Shown: positions 1 through 8,999 of the stretch, one piece after another
Numbering within the stretch: the first letter of the stretch is position 1
How the letters are laid out: every line of letters begins with the position of its first letter
Assembly (NCBI RefSeq): GCF_900129885.1
Contig: NZ_FQXE01000001.1
Coordinates: forward strand, 551,086 to 615,085
DNA: 64,000 bases
Reading direction: 5' to 3'
DNA from: Pollutimonas bauzanensis
Lineage (GTDB): Bacteria > Pseudomonadota > Gammaproteobacteria > Burkholderiales > Burkholderiaceae_B
Translations under genes and position numbers: made by a program
The notes under the pieces: generated by a model
Databases searched by the model: none
The model's input: only the letters and a program-made list of their open reading frames with translations
Told to the model about the DNA's origin: nothing

Positions 1-789
1 CTGCGGCGATTCGAAGCGGAACAGGAACAGACCACGCTGTATCGATTCGATATCCGCAGCCGCGAGGAATACCTGGCCGGGCACCTGCCGGGCTGGCGCT
101 GGGCGCCGGGCGGGCAACTGGTGCAAGCCACGGACGAATACCTGGCGACGCGCCGCGCCCGCGTCGTCCTGGCCGACTGGGATGGCGTGCGCGCGCTGAC
201 GACCGCAGCATGGCTGGCGCAATTGGGCGCTGTGGAGGTTTTCCTGTATCAGCCCAGCCAGCCGTCCGTGCTGGAGACCGGCGCCGAGCCCATACGCACG
301 CATCGCTACCGCCCGCCGGCGCCGCAAATTTCCGCCCAGGCGGCGCTGGCGCTGGCCCGGACCGGAAAAGCCGTGCTGTTCGACATCGAATACCGCGCCG
401 CCTATGAACGGCGGCATGCCCAGGGCGCGCGTTTCTCCACTCCGGAGCGCTTGCCCGAATTCCTGCCCGAAAATCGCGACACCACCATCGTGCTGTTCAG
501 CGCGGATGGCGTGCTGGCGCAGGCCGTCGCCGCCGAACTGGGCTGGCAGACCGGCCGCGACGCCAGGGCGGCGACCGGCGGCACCCATGCCTGGGCGGCT
601 GCGGGGCTGCCCACCGGCAGCGGCGCCGACGGCGTGCTGACGGGCGACGACGACCGCAATATCAGCCCCTACAACTACGCCGACCAGCAAGCGCGCGATC
701 AGGGCTTCCTGGATTATCTGGACTGGGAACTGGGCCTGGTGGCGCAACTGGACCGCGAGGGAAGCCCGGATATAAGGCTGATAGCCTGA
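1..789 (+). CDS. Multi-domain rhodanese-type sulfurtransferase, 3' part (start outside window)
   Basis: The frame is open at the left edge, so only about the last 262 codons are present. The visible protein carries two rhodanese-like folds: one near its start (FDIRSREEYLAGHLPG, then PGGQLVQATDEYLA) and one around LFDIEYRAAYERRHAQGARF. Neither shows the catalytic Cys loop; the equivalent positions read VVLADWDG and IVLFSADG, so both domains look catalytically silent. The tail DYLDWELGLVAQL matches YLEWETGLLDQC at the end of the complete 526-residue rhodanese at 11346-12926, so the two are paralogs. A catalytic domain, if present, must lie upstream of the window. A role in sulfane-sulfur handling is inferred from the fold and from the nearby beta-lyase and thiol-dioxygenase genes. 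Confidence 0.85.
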   Translation: MRRFEAEQEQTTLYRFDIRSREEYLAGHLPGWRWAPGGQLVQATDEYLATRRARVVLADWDGVRALTTAAWLAQLGAVEVFLYQPSQPSVLETGAEPIRTHRYRPPAPQISAQAALALARTGKAVLFDIEYRAAYERRHAQGARFSTPERLPEFLPENRDTTIVLFSADGVLAQAVAAELGWQTGRDARAATGGTHAWAAAGLPTGSGADGVLTGDDDRNISPYNYADQQARDQGFLDYLDWELGLVAQLDREGSPDIRLIA

Positions 790-814
790 TCGCACAGGCC
801 GGGGTTTTTTCGGG

Positions 815-2320
815 TCATTCCGCGAGCGCCACGGCCCGGCGGTTCCGGATGCCGGGCAGGATGGCAACAATGACAAGCGCGAGGGCCAGCGCCAGCAATG
901 CCAACGACAGCGAGCGGGTGAAAAACACGCTGAAATCGCCCCCCGACACCATCAGCGTCCGGCGGAAGCTGGCTTCCAGCATGGGGCCGAGCACAAAACC
1001 CAGCAACAACGGCACCGGCGACAGCGCCAGCTTGACCAGGCCATAGCCGAATACCCCGAACGCGGCCAGCAGATAGACGTCGAATATCGAGCCGCGCACC
1101 GAAAATGCGCCCACCGAGCAGAAAACCAGGATAGCCGGAAACAGAAAACGGTAGGGGACGCTCAACAGCTTGACCCAGACGCCCACCAGCGGCAGATTCA
1201 ATACCAGCAGCATCAAGTTTCCGATCCACATCGAAGCGATCAGGCCCCAGAAGATCTCCGGATGGCTGGAGATGACTTGCGGACCGGGCTGGATATTGTG
1301 AATGACCATCGCTCCCAGCATCAGCGCCATCGTCGGACTGCCTGGAATGCCCAGGGTCAGCAAGGAGACGAAATTGGTCTGGGCCGCCGCGTTATTGGCC
1401 GACTCCGGTCCCGCCACGCCTTCTATCGCGCCGGAGCCCATTTCATGCGCATGCCGGGAAAATTTCTTCTCCAGGGTGTAAGCGGCGAACGAGGCGATGG
1501 TGACCCCCGCGCCGGGCAGCACGCCGAGCAGCGAGCCGATCGCGGTGCCCCGGGCGATGGCGGGCGCCATGCGCCGCAACTCGATGCGGCTGGGCCATAA
1601 GCCCGATACTTTCGCCAGCGCCACCGGGCTCTGCGAAGCTTTCCGTGTTTCAAGATTGGCGGCGATTTCGGCGATGCCGAACACCCCCATGGCCAGGGCC
1701 GTCATTTCTATCCCGTCCATCAAGTCCGCCGCCCCGGCGGCGAAGCGGACCGCTCCGGAATTGATGTCGGTGCCGACCAGGCTCAACAGCAGTCCGATCA
1801 CCATGAGGCCCAGCGACTTGTCGATGGAGTCGGGCGACAGGGCGATGGAACCCACCAGGCCCAGCAGCATCAGGGAAAAATATTCCGCGGGGCCGAAGCG
1901 GAACGCGACCTCCGTCAGGGGTATGGCCAGCCCCGCCAGCAAGAGTATGCCCACGCTGCCCGCGACGAATGAGCCTATCGCCGCGGCAGCCAATGCGGCG
2001 CCCGCGCGGCCCTTGCGGGCCATGGCGTGCCCGTCGATCACCGTCACCGCCGATGAGGACTCGCCCGGCAGCTTCAACAGGATGGCTGTGGTGGAGCCGC
2101 CGTACTGGGCGCCATAATAGATGCTGGCCAGCATGATCAAAGCCGCCGTCGGCGGCAAGCCATAGGTGACGGGCAACAGCATTGCGATGGTAGGCACCGG
2201 CCCCAGGCCCGGCAGGATGCCGATCAGCGTGCCCACCAGGCAGCCGATCAGCGCATAGCTCAGGCTTTGCCAGGAAAGCGCCACCGAAAATCCCAGGGCC
2301 AGATTGTCGAGCCATTCCAT
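815..2320 (-). CDS. tctA: TctA-family large membrane subunit of tripartite tricarboxylate transporter
   Basis: 501 residues, the usual TctA length, strongly hydrophobic with about 11-12 membrane segments. The family motif GTLIGILPGLG lies at residues 30-40, YYGAQYGGSTTAILL follows at about 68-82, and the second internal repeat has GVLPGAG near residue 270, reflecting the duplicated TctA fold. It is the main transport subunit of a three-component, ion-driven carboxylate importer in the inner membrane. It is the last gene of the tctC-tctB-tctA block, 18 bp after tctB, and probably the end of the long leftward transcription unit that starts near 9839. The substrate cannot be read from sequence; the linked beta-lyase suggests a carboxylate related to organosulfur compounds. 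Confidence 0.93.
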   Translation of the reverse strand: MEWLDNLALGFSVALSWQSLSYALIGCLVGTLIGILPGLGPVPTIAMLLPVTYGLPPTAALIMLASIYYGAQYGGSTTAILLKLPGESSSAVTVIDGHAMARKGRAGAALAAAAIGSFVAGSVGILLLAGLAIPLTEVAFRFGPAEYFSLMLLGLVGSIALSPDSIDKSLGLMVIGLLLSLVGTDINSGAVRFAAGAADLMDGIEMTALAMGVFGIAEIAANLETRKASQSPVALAKVSGLWPSRIELRRMAPAIARGTAIGSLLGVLPGAGVTIASFAAYTLEKKFSRHAHEMGSGAIEGVAGPESANNAAAQTNFVSLLTLGIPGSPTMALMLGAMVIHNIQPGPQVISSHPEIFWGLIASMWIGNLMLLVLNLPLVGVWVKLLSVPYRFLFPAILVFCSVGAFSVRGSIFDVYLLAAFGVFGYGLVKLALSPVPLLLGFVLGPMLEASFRRTLMVSGGDFSVFFTRSLSLALLALALALVIVAILPGIRNRRAVALAE

Positions 2321-2338
2321 AAAAATCCGATACGAAAA

Positions 2339-2806
2339 TTAACCGGCGGCCCAGCTGGGCCATACCGGAAGGGGAAGATCGAGGCCGTACACAAACACGC
2401 CCAGATTCAGGGCGGCCAGCACTACCGCGTTGAGCAGCGCGCCGCGCCAGGTGAATTCGCGGCTGGCCAGGCTGGACAGCATCACCAGGAGCAGCAAGGC
2501 GAGCACCAGGCCCAGCGGCTTCAATGCCGCGCCGAACAGCGCGACCGAACCCACCGTCCACAAAAGCAGGCGCCAATCCCATGGCGCCAGCGCCGCCGCG
2601 CCCGCATTCGGACGCAGCGTCCGGAGGACTATCGTCGCCCCCAGCAGGACCAGCACGATGCCCAGCCAGAAAGGGAAATAGCCAGGCCCCATGTGATCCG
2701 GCGTACCCATCTCGTATTGGGCCGACGCGAAGGAAAACGCGGCGCCTGTCGCGATGTAGACCAGGCCGACCGCGAAATCCCTGGGACTGCGTATGCGTAT
2801 CGCCAT
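2339..2806 (-). CDS. tctB: TctB-family small membrane subunit of tripartite tricarboxylate transporter
   Basis: 155 residues with four predicted hydrophobic segments, typical of TctB. The N-terminal region ends in the characteristic MGPGYFPFWLGIVLVLLGA, where the GxGYFP element marks this family. It forms the membrane complex with TctA and is served by the periplasmic TctC encoded immediately upstream, 10 bp away. The spacing on both sides supports co-transcription. Confidence 0.9.
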   Translation of the reverse strand: MAIRIRSPRDFAVGLVYIATGAAFSFASAQYEMGTPDHMGPGYFPFWLGIVLVLLGATIVLRTLRPNAGAAALAPWDWRLLLWTVGSVALFGAALKPLGLVLALLLLVMLSSLASREFTWRGALLNAVVLAALNLGVFVYGLDLPLPVWPSWAAG

Positions 2807-2816
2807 ATCCCCGCCG

Positions 2817-3803
2817 TCAGAGAGTGATGCCGGCGTCCGCGGCGATTTTTTTATAAATCCCGATATCGCGGATTATGGTGTCATTGACTTCCTGCGGCGT
2901 GCTCGCGGCGATCTTGAAGCCCAGCCCTTCAAGCTGCGACGCAACCTTGTCCTGGCGCAGGACGGATACCGTATCGCGATGGATCTTGTCCACGATGGCT
3001 TGCGGCGTGCCGGCGGGCGCGACTATGCCCTGCCAGCTTTCGATCGCATAGCCATCCAGGCCCAGTTCCTGCAAGGTGGGCACTTCCGGCAATGCGTCGG
3101 AGCGGTAGGAGGTGGTCACGGCGAGCGCCACCAGCTTGCCCGCGCGCACATTCTGCGTCGCCGCAGCCAAAGTAATCAGGGTGGAATCGATATGGCCGCC
3201 GAGCACGTCCAGCATCGCGGGGCCTCCCCCCGGATAAGGAATGTTGTTGAGGCGGATGCCCACGCGCTGCCCCAGCAGTTCCACGGCCAGATGCTGCAGG
3301 CTGCCTAGACCACTGGGCAGGCCGAGCGTCACTTTGTTCGGCCTGCTTTTGGCGAGCGCGACAAACTCCTGGAAGGTCTTTATGCCTGAAGACGCGCCGA
3401 CGGCCAGCAGCTGCGGGTTGACGACCGCTTTGGTGATGCCGGTGAAATCTTTCGTCGGGTCGTAGGATAGCAGCTTACCCTGCACCGCGCCCAGGGACAG
3501 GGAATCGCCGCCCAGCAACAAGGTGTAGCCGTCAGGAACTGAACGCGCCACGTGGCCGTTGCCTATCGCGCTGCTGGCGCCAGGCAGGTTCTCCACCACG
3601 ACCGTGTGCCCCCACAGTTCGGACAAGCGCTGCGCCAGGGTGCGCGCCAGCTTGTCCGAACTGCCGCCGGCCGCGACCGGCACGACCAGCCGGACATTCC
3701 GGACGGGAAACGATGGCGGCGGATCGCCGGCGGCCGCCCTGGCGGCCAGGGCCGGCGCGAACAGTCCCGCCAGACCCGCCTGTAACAAGATACGCCGCTT
3801 CAT
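2817..3803 (-). CDS. tctC: Bug/TctC-family periplasmic solute-binding protein
   Basis: About 328 residues, the normal size for the Bug (Bordetella uptake gene) receptors that are abundant in Alcaligenaceae. The signal peptide MKRRILLQAGLAGLFAPA starts with a twin Arg, so Tat export is possible. The mature part has the family hallmarks: VPVAAGGSSDKLAR (first binding loop), VENLPGASSAIGNG and PDGYTLLLG. The start at 3803 is preferred over an ATG four codons upstream because it forms an ATGA overlap with the metC stop and has GGAG seven bases before it. It delivers a carboxylate to TctA/TctB; the ligand is not predictable from the sequence. Confidence 0.9.
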   Translation of the reverse strand: MKRRILLQAGLAGLFAPALAARAAAGDPPPSFPVRNVRLVVPVAAGGSSDKLARTLAQRLSELWGHTVVVENLPGASSAIGNGHVARSVPDGYTLLLGGDSLSLGAVQGKLLSYDPTKDFTGITKAVVNPQLLAVGASSGIKTFQEFVALAKSRPNKVTLGLPSGLGSLQHLAVELLGQRVGIRLNNIPYPGGGPAMLDVLGGHIDSTLITLAAATQNVRAGKLVALAVTTSYRSDALPEVPTLQELGLDGYAIESWQGIVAPAGTPQAIVDKIHRDTVSVLRQDKVASQLEGLGFKIAASTPQEVNDTIIRDIGIYKKIAADAGITL

Positions 3804-5005
3804 CGTTGGCTCCATGAATCAATTTCCTGCCGGCTGGCCGCGGCCAGCGCCTGGTCCAGGTCCGCGATCAGGTCATCGGGATCTTCCAGCCCGATGTGCA
3901 GGCGCACCACCGGACGGGTGCCTTGCCAGTAGCTATGTTCGGCGAGCCGGCCGGGGGCCGCCGCAAGCACCAGGCTCTCGTAGCCGCCCCATGAAGCGCC
4001 GATGCCGAACAAGGTCAAGGCGTTGATGAAGGCGTCGGCCGCCGCGGCGCCGAAACGCGAAAACTCGATGGACAACAGTCCATTCGCGCCGCTGAAATCC
4101 CTGCGCCACAAGGCATGCCCGGGATCCTCGGGCAATGCCGGATGGAACACCTTGGCGACTTCCGCATGGGCCTGCAGATGCCGCGCCACGGCCAGGGCAT
4201 TGCGCCCGTGCTGGGCCAGGCGCACAGGCAAAGAGCGCAGACCGCGCAAGGCGAGGTAGGCATCGTCCGCGCTGACGGCCAGCCCCAGCGTATCGTAAGC
4301 CAGCGCAAGGCTTTCCGCGCGGCTCGCATCGGCGACGACGATAGCCCCCATCATCAAGTCCGAGTGCCCGCCTATATACTTGGTGGCGGCATGCACGGAC
4401 ACATGCGCGCCCAGCTGCAGCGGATGATAGAGGTAGCCGGCGCCCCACGTATTGTCGGCCACTACGGTCAGGCCCAGGGCGCGGCCCGCCGCGGCCAGCG
4501 CCGGCAGGTCCAGCACCTCGAACAGCAGCGAGCTGGGCGACTCGAGATACAGCAGGCGGGTATTGGGACGCGCCAAGGTGGAGATATCGTCGCGGGCCGG
4601 CGAAAAATAGGTCAGCGTGATGTTCAGGCGTTCAAGCAGCCGGGCCTCGATCCGCCGCAGCGGCGAATAGACGCTGTCAGCCACCAGCGCATGTTCGCCG
4701 GGCGACAGCAGCGCCAGGAGTGTCGTGGCGATCGCGCTCAGGCCGGACGGGGTCAGGAATGTGCGATGCCCGCCTTCCAGCGTATTGAACGCCTGTTCCA
4801 GCGCGCGGTGCGTGTCGGTGCCGTGCCGGCCATAAGACGCGACCTCTTCGCCGTTGTCGCGCCGCTCATGCAGCTCGCGCTGGACCTGCGTAGATTGGTA
4901 GCGCACGGTGCTGGTGCGCACCACCGGCACATTCACGGGCGCGGTGCCCTGGAAGAAATCGGGTTTGCCGGCCTGCAGCAGGCGTGTGTCGTAATGATGG
5001 TTCAT
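3800..5005 (-). CDS. metC: Cystathionine beta-lyase / cysteine-S-conjugate beta-lyase (PLP)
   Basis: 401 residues, a fold-type I PLP enzyme of the Cys/Met metabolism family. The Schiff-base lysine is K209 in VHAATKYIGGHSDLMMG, preceded by D184 in VVADNTWG that contacts the pyridine nitrogen. SYGRHGTDTHRALE at about 57-70 is the usual tetramer/PLP-phosphate segment. The family cleaves the C-S bond of cystathionine and often of other S-conjugates of cysteine, giving pyruvate, ammonia and a thiol. It lies between a thiol-dioxygenase-like cupin and a TTT transporter and overlaps tctC by 4 bp, so a catabolic role on an imported thioether is plausible. A pure methionine-biosynthesis role is the alternative. 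Confidence 0.85.
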   Translation of the reverse strand: MNHHYDTRLLQAGKPDFFQGTAPVNVPVVRTSTVRYQSTQVQRELHERRDNGEEVASYGRHGTDTHRALEQAFNTLEGGHRTFLTPSGLSAIATTLLALLSPGEHALVADSVYSPLRRIEARLLERLNITLTYFSPARDDISTLARPNTRLLYLESPSSLLFEVLDLPALAAAGRALGLTVVADNTWGAGYLYHPLQLGAHVSVHAATKYIGGHSDLMMGAIVVADASRAESLALAYDTLGLAVSADDAYLALRGLRSLPVRLAQHGRNALAVARHLQAHAEVAKVFHPALPEDPGHALWRRDFSGANGLLSIEFSRFGAAAADAFINALTLFGIGASWGGYESLVLAAAPGRLAEHSYWQGTRPVVRLHIGLEDPDDLIADLDQALAAASRQEIDSWSQR

Positions 5006-5050
5006 GGCTCGCCAGGCAGCGCTTGCGCGCCGCCAATAAAGGGATGGTGT

Positions 5051-5659
5051 TCAGGCGGTCGCCACAATAGAGGGCGAAAAATGGACCTTGTTGTAATGCA
5101 CGATCTTTCCGGTATCCGGATCGATGCCGATGCGCCCGCTCAGCGTTTCCAGCGGCCTGCCATAAAGGTGGAAGTGCAGGATGGGCTGATCGCCCTGGAC
5201 GTGTATGCTGTGAATGTCGTCGCCCAGGAACTGGATGGAGGTGCCCGGGGCGACGCTCACCTCCCGTTCCAGGGCCAGGCTGGCGTATTCCGGCTTGCTG
5301 CCGTCATCGACCCGCGCATATACGCGGTTGAGTTCGACGCCGCGCACCGCCACGATCACCGCCCATGTCGTATGGTTGTGCGGCACGGTATTCTTGCCGG
5401 GATTGAGGGAATTCAGATACAGCGTCGCGCCGTCGCCGGCCTGGCGATACAGCTCATAACGCGATGAAGCGTCGGCGCCGCCGCCAGCCGGCGCGGGAAA
5501 ATCCGCGAACGAAAACAATTCCTCGCGATCGGCCAGCGCGGCAAGCGCCGTGGCGATCCGGGCCAGCGATGCCCGGGTAATCCCCTGCGCCGCTTGGATC
5601 CCCAGTATCTGGTCTATGGTTTCGGTAATGGCCAATTGGCGAGTGGCAGCAAGACTCAT
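5051..5659 (-). CDS. Cysteine dioxygenase-like thiol dioxygenase (cupin)
   Basis: 202 residues in the cupin fold. The iron ligands of the cysteine dioxygenase family are visible: H94 and H96 in PGKNTVPHNHTTWA and H150 in GDDIHSIHV. These enzymes add O2 to a thiol (cysteine, 3-mercaptopropionate) to give a sulfinate in the cytoplasm. The start at 5659 has AGGAG six bases upstream; an ATG 11 codons earlier lacks comparable support. It lies 36 bp beyond the amino acid ABC ATPase gene and 45 bp before metC, which fits use of the thiol released by the lyase. Cysteine, mercaptopropionate and mercaptosuccinate are not distinguishable by eye. Confidence 0.8.
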   Translation of the reverse strand: MSLAATRQLAITETIDQILGIQAAQGITRASLARIATALAALADREELFSFADFPAPAGGGADASSRYELYRQAGDGATLYLNSLNPGKNTVPHNHTTWAVIVAVRGVELNRVYARVDDGSKPEYASLALEREVSVAPGTSIQFLGDDIHSIHVQGDQPILHFHLYGRPLETLSGRIGIDPDTGKIVHYNKVHFSPSIVATA

Positions 5660-5695
5660 GGAATGCTCCTGATAAAAGATGAACCGCAACAAACG

Positions 5696-6553
5696 TTAGA
5701 CGGCGAACAGCTTCAGACGCAGGGCCTGTTGCCGGTCGTAGGGATGGAGCGGGGCCGAGGCCTCGCCCTTGCCGGGATTGTTCAGCGCCCGCGCCAGGAA
5801 CGCGCGCGTGCGGTCGCTGGCCGGCGAGCGGAACAGTTGGCGGGCCGGACCGTGCTCGACGATGCGCCCGGCCTCGGTGAAATACACTTCGTCGCTGATT
5901 TCCTCGGCGAACTGCATTTCATGAGTCACCAGCACGCAGGTCATGCCCTCGTCGACCAATTCGCGGATGACTGTGAGCACTTCGCCCACGGTTTCGGGAT
6001 CCAGCGCCGAAGTGACCTCGTCGAACAGTATCAATTCCGGGTGCATGGCCAGGGCGCGGGCGATCGCAACCCGCTGCTGCTGGCCTCCCGAGAGTTCCCC
6101 GGGATAGGCGTGGATCTTGTCTTCCAGGCGCACGCGCTGCAGCAGCCGGCGCGCATCCGATTCCGCCCCGGCGCGATCGCGGCCCAATACGCGCAGCGGA
6201 GCGACCACCAGATTCTGCAGCACCGTCAAGTGCGGAAAGAGGTTGTATTGCTGGAAGACGAAACCGACCCGCTTGCGCAGTTCGATTCTTTCCGGCTCGG
6301 CGCGCAGCAGGTCCACGCGCGTGCCGCTGACGGTAATGGCGCCGCCCTGCGGAGTCAGCAAGCCGGTCAGGCAGCGCAGAATGGTGGACTTCCCGGAACC
6401 GGATGGACCGATGATGGAAACGGCCCTCCCCCGCCCGACGTCGAGGTCTATTCCCTTGAGGACCTCATTGCTGCCGAAGGACAGGTGGACATTGCGCAGG
6501 CTGACCTGTGGGATATCGGGCGCCCCTGCGACGGCGGAATCAAGCGTGGCCAT
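5696..6553 (-). CDS. Polar amino acid ABC transporter ATPase
   Basis: 285 residues. Walker [10 protein letters not shown] is at 49-57, followed by the Q-loop FVFQQYNLFPHLTV, signature [16 protein letters not shown], Walker B LILFDEVTSALDPE and the switch His in LVTHEMQF. The GlnQ/HisP-type Q-loop and VTHEMQFA identify the polar amino acid uptake (PAAT) family. It carries about 30 extra residues at the C-terminus relative to minimal members. It powers import through the permeases encoded at 6540 and 7330 and overlaps the first by 14 bp. The likely cargo is cystine or a sulfur-containing amino acid derivative, inferred from the operon only. Confidence 0.9.
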   Translation of the reverse strand: MATLDSAVAGAPDIPQVSLRNVHLSFGSNEVLKGIDLDVGRGRAVSIIGPSGSGKSTILRCLTGLLTPQGGAITVSGTRVDLLRAEPERIELRKRVGFVFQQYNLFPHLTVLQNLVVAPLRVLGRDRAGAESDARRLLQRVRLEDKIHAYPGELSGGQQQRVAIARALAMHPELILFDEVTSALDPETVGEVLTVIRELVDEGMTCVLVTHEMQFAEEISDEVYFTEAGRIVEHGPARQLFRSPASDRTRAFLARALNNPGKGEASAPLHPYDRQQALRLKLFAV

Positions 6554-7340
6554 AAGAGCGCTCCAGTATTTGCGTCAAGCGCGAAATGGGGTAGCAGTAA
6601 AGAAAGAACACCAGCAGCACCGTCAGGTAGATCAGCACCGTGAACTCGCTGCGGCTGACCGTATTGCTGGCCAGTTGGGCCATGTCCAGCAAGTCGTGCG
6701 TGCCCACCAGCGAGGCCAGCGCCGTTCCCATCGTGACGATGGCGTACAGGTTCATCCAGGGCGGCAGCATGCGCCGCAAGCACTGCGGCACGATGATCCA
6801 GCGCAGAATCTGGCCGCGCGTCATGGCCAGCGAGCGGGCCGCTTCCCATTGCGTGCTGGGGATGCCCGCCAGCGCGCCGCGGAAGATCTCCGCGACGTTG
6901 GCGCTGGCAGGCAGCGCCAGGCCCAGGGTCACTTTCAGCCAGTCCGGAAAAGGCACGGTCCACGGGCCCACGGCGATCTCGAAGGGGAAGACATAAGTGG
7001 CGAAATAGATCAGCACCAGCCATGGCGCGTTCCTGAAGAACTGCACGTACACATGGGCCGCCGCCCTCAGGCAGCGGGCAGTCGACACGCCGAGCGCGCC
7101 TATCATCAAACCGCCTATCGTACCCAGGGCGATGGCCAGGACGCTGATCGCGATATTCAGCCCGAACCCGCTGGCGAGCGCCGGCGCCCACAATAGCAGG
7201 GACCGGCGCGTTTCGATCGACAATGCCGACCAGCCCAGGGCCAGGAGCGCGGCCAGGCAGGCCCAGAAGACCAGGCGCCTGACGATGGCAGACCCCGGCG
7301 CCCGCGCGGGCAGCGCCAGGATGTTCTGGTCACTGGCCAT
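6540..7340 (-). CDS. Amino acid ABC transporter permease
   Basis: 266 residues with about five to six membrane segments. FFRNAPWLVLIYFATYVFPF and the coupling-helix region EAARSLAMTRGQILRWIIVPQC (read as consecutive parts of about residues 160-185) are typical of PAAT-type permeases. The N-terminal extension of about 35 residues precedes the transport domain. It overlaps the second permease gene by 11 bp and the ATPase gene by 14 bp, indicating tight translational coupling. It pairs with the 247-residue permease to form the membrane channel. Confidence 0.88.
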   Translation of the reverse strand: MASDQNILALPARAPGSAIVRRLVFWACLAALLALGWSALSIETRRSLLLWAPALASGFGLNIAISVLAIALGTIGGLMIGALGVSTARCLRAAAHVYVQFFRNAPWLVLIYFATYVFPFEIAVGPWTVPFPDWLKVTLGLALPASANVAEIFRGALAGIPSTQWEAARSLAMTRGQILRWIIVPQCLRRMLPPWMNLYAIVTMGTALASLVGTHDLLDMAQLASNTVSRSEFTVLIYLTVLLVFFLYCYPISRLTQILERSYGHA

Positions 7341-8073
7341 AGCCGGGCATCCTCAAGCGCTCTTCCAGCCAGCGGCCCGTTTGATTGACGGCGAAAGTGA
7401 GCGCGCCGAAGAACAGCAGGATCAGGATCATGAGTTCGAGCACATTGTCGCGATTGGTCCAGATCATGATGGACGCGTAAGTGATGTCGCCCACCGCGAC
7501 CGCGGAGGCGACCGCGGATCCTTTGACGAGGTCTATCAGGTTGTTGACCAGCGACGGCAGGGCGAAACGCAGCGCCAGCGGCAGCTCGACCCGCCACAAT
7601 AAATCGTGCCGGCTGAAGCCCAGCGACCGCGCCGCATCCAGGGTCGCCGCCGGGACCGCCTCGATGCCCGCCCGCAGCGCCTCGGCGTGAAAGACTCCCT
7701 TGTGCACGGACAGCACGACCACCACCCACAGGAACGGGCTCAAGGGATTGTCGATGCCATATTCCTTCAATGCCTGGGTGACGAGCATATTGAAGACCAG
7801 AAAGGCGCAATACAGCTGCACCAGGGTGGGCGTGTTGCGCAGCACCTCCACCAAGGCCCGCGCCGGCGCCCGCAGCCAGCGGCCCCGGGTCAGCATGGCG
7901 GCCACCACCACGCCCACCAGCAGGCTGCCGGCCATGGACAGCACGGCGATCACTACCGTCGTCGCGGCGCCCTCGACAAAAATATTGCGGTCATAGGCAT
8001 CGAGCAGAAAACTGTAGTCGAGGCCCAGACGCGCGCCCAGCGCCAGCGCGCCATTCAGGAACATATCTATCAT
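7330..8073 (-). CDS. Amino acid ABC transporter permease
   Basis: 247 residues. The PAAT permease pattern is clear: LVEVLRNTPTLVQLYCAFLV, then AEALRAGIEAVPAATLDAAR and SLGFSRHDLLWRVELPLALR containing the EAA loop that docks on the ATPase. Five to six hydrophobic helices are seen. It is encoded 21 bp after the first binding-protein gene and overlaps the next permease gene by 11 bp. Confidence 0.88.
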   Translation of the reverse strand: MIDMFLNGALALGARLGLDYSFLLDAYDRNIFVEGAATTVVIAVLSMAGSLLVGVVVAAMLTRGRWLRAPARALVEVLRNTPTLVQLYCAFLVFNMLVTQALKEYGIDNPLSPFLWVVVVLSVHKGVFHAEALRAGIEAVPAATLDAARSLGFSRHDLLWRVELPLALRFALPSLVNNLIDLVKGSAVASAVAVGDITYASIMIWTNRDNVLELMILILLFFGALTFAVNQTGRWLEERLRMPGYGQ

Positions 8074-8094
8074 GGAAGACTGTCTCTCCGGCGC

Positions 8095-8928
8095 TCAGGA
8101 GCCGTTCTTGAATTTTTCATGCAACTCCACCAAAGCGGGCGACGGCGGCAGGATATTGTTGCTTTTCTCGGTCTCGATCAGCCATCCCCTGCGATGCCAG
8201 CCCTGCACAATCTGGTCGATGGCCTTGACCGTGTCGTCCTCGCCTTTGCGCGCCCAGATGACCGAGGGAGACGGGATCAGTTCGTTCGGCAAGGCGCTGT
8301 AATCCTTCCACTCGGCGTTGTCGCGCAGCAGGGGATTGATCAGGATGCCGTCGTGGACGGCCGCCACGCAGTTATTGCCGCGCAGGGCCAGCAGCGACTC
8401 CGACGAGCCTTTGAACCCCTTGGGAATTGCGCCATACTCGGTGGCCAGCGGGCGCGCGTAATTGCTGCCCTGCGACAGGCACACTGGCTTGCCGCGCAAG
8501 TCTTCCCATTTGCTGATGCCGCTGTCCTTGCGGAACAGCGCGGTGCCGCCCACCCAGTAATAAGAGGTGGGGACATGGTTCAGGATTTCGCTGCGCTCTT
8601 TGGTCAGCTCCATGTTGGCGATCAGGATGTCGACTTTCCCGGTCTGCAGGAACTGTACCCGCGTGGAAGGCTGCACCTCCACGACTTCCAGCGCCACGCC
8701 CAGTTCCTTGGCGATCTGCGCCGCCAGATCCACGTTGAACCCCTGGTACTTGCGGGTCGCCGGATCCACTCTGCCGAAATGGCTGCCGTTGACGGTCACG
8801 CCGACGATCAGGGCGCCGCGCTCCTTGACCTTGTTCAGCGTGGCATCCGCAAGCGCGGGCAGGGACAGCAGCGCGGCCGCGCCGAATAAAGCCAGCCGGC
8901 CGAGATAATATTTAACAGGCATTTTCAT
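8095..8928 (-). CDS. Periplasmic amino acid-binding protein (SBP family 3), copy 1
   Basis: 277 residues with a cleavable signal peptide (LGRLALFGAAALLSLPALA). The mature protein has the family 3 core: KVKERGALIVGVTVNG, then RKYQGFNVDLAAQIAKELGV and VQPSTRVQFLQTGKVDILIA. It captures a small amino-acid-like ligand for the permease/ATPase set that follows. It is a paralog of the protein encoded just upstream at 9000-9839: LEDLRGKPVCMSQGSSFARP there matches WEDLRGKPVCLSQGSNYARP here. The two receptors may widen the ligand range of one importer. Confidence 0.88.
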   Translation of the reverse strand: MKMPVKYYLGRLALFGAAALLSLPALADATLNKVKERGALIVGVTVNGSHFGRVDPATRKYQGFNVDLAAQIAKELGVALEVVEVQPSTRVQFLQTGKVDILIANMELTKERSEILNHVPTSYYWVGGTALFRKDSGISKWEDLRGKPVCLSQGSNYARPLATEYGAIPKGFKGSSESLLALRGNNCVAAVHDGILINPLLRDNAEWKDYSALPNELIPSPSVIWARKGEDDTVKAIDQIVQGWHRRGWLIETEKSNNILPPSPALVELHEKFKNGS

Positions 8929-8999
8929 GTCGAATCTTCCATACAGTGATGACGGAGGGCCTCTTGCGCCACGGCTCGCAAGGACAGGCCCGGGATTTT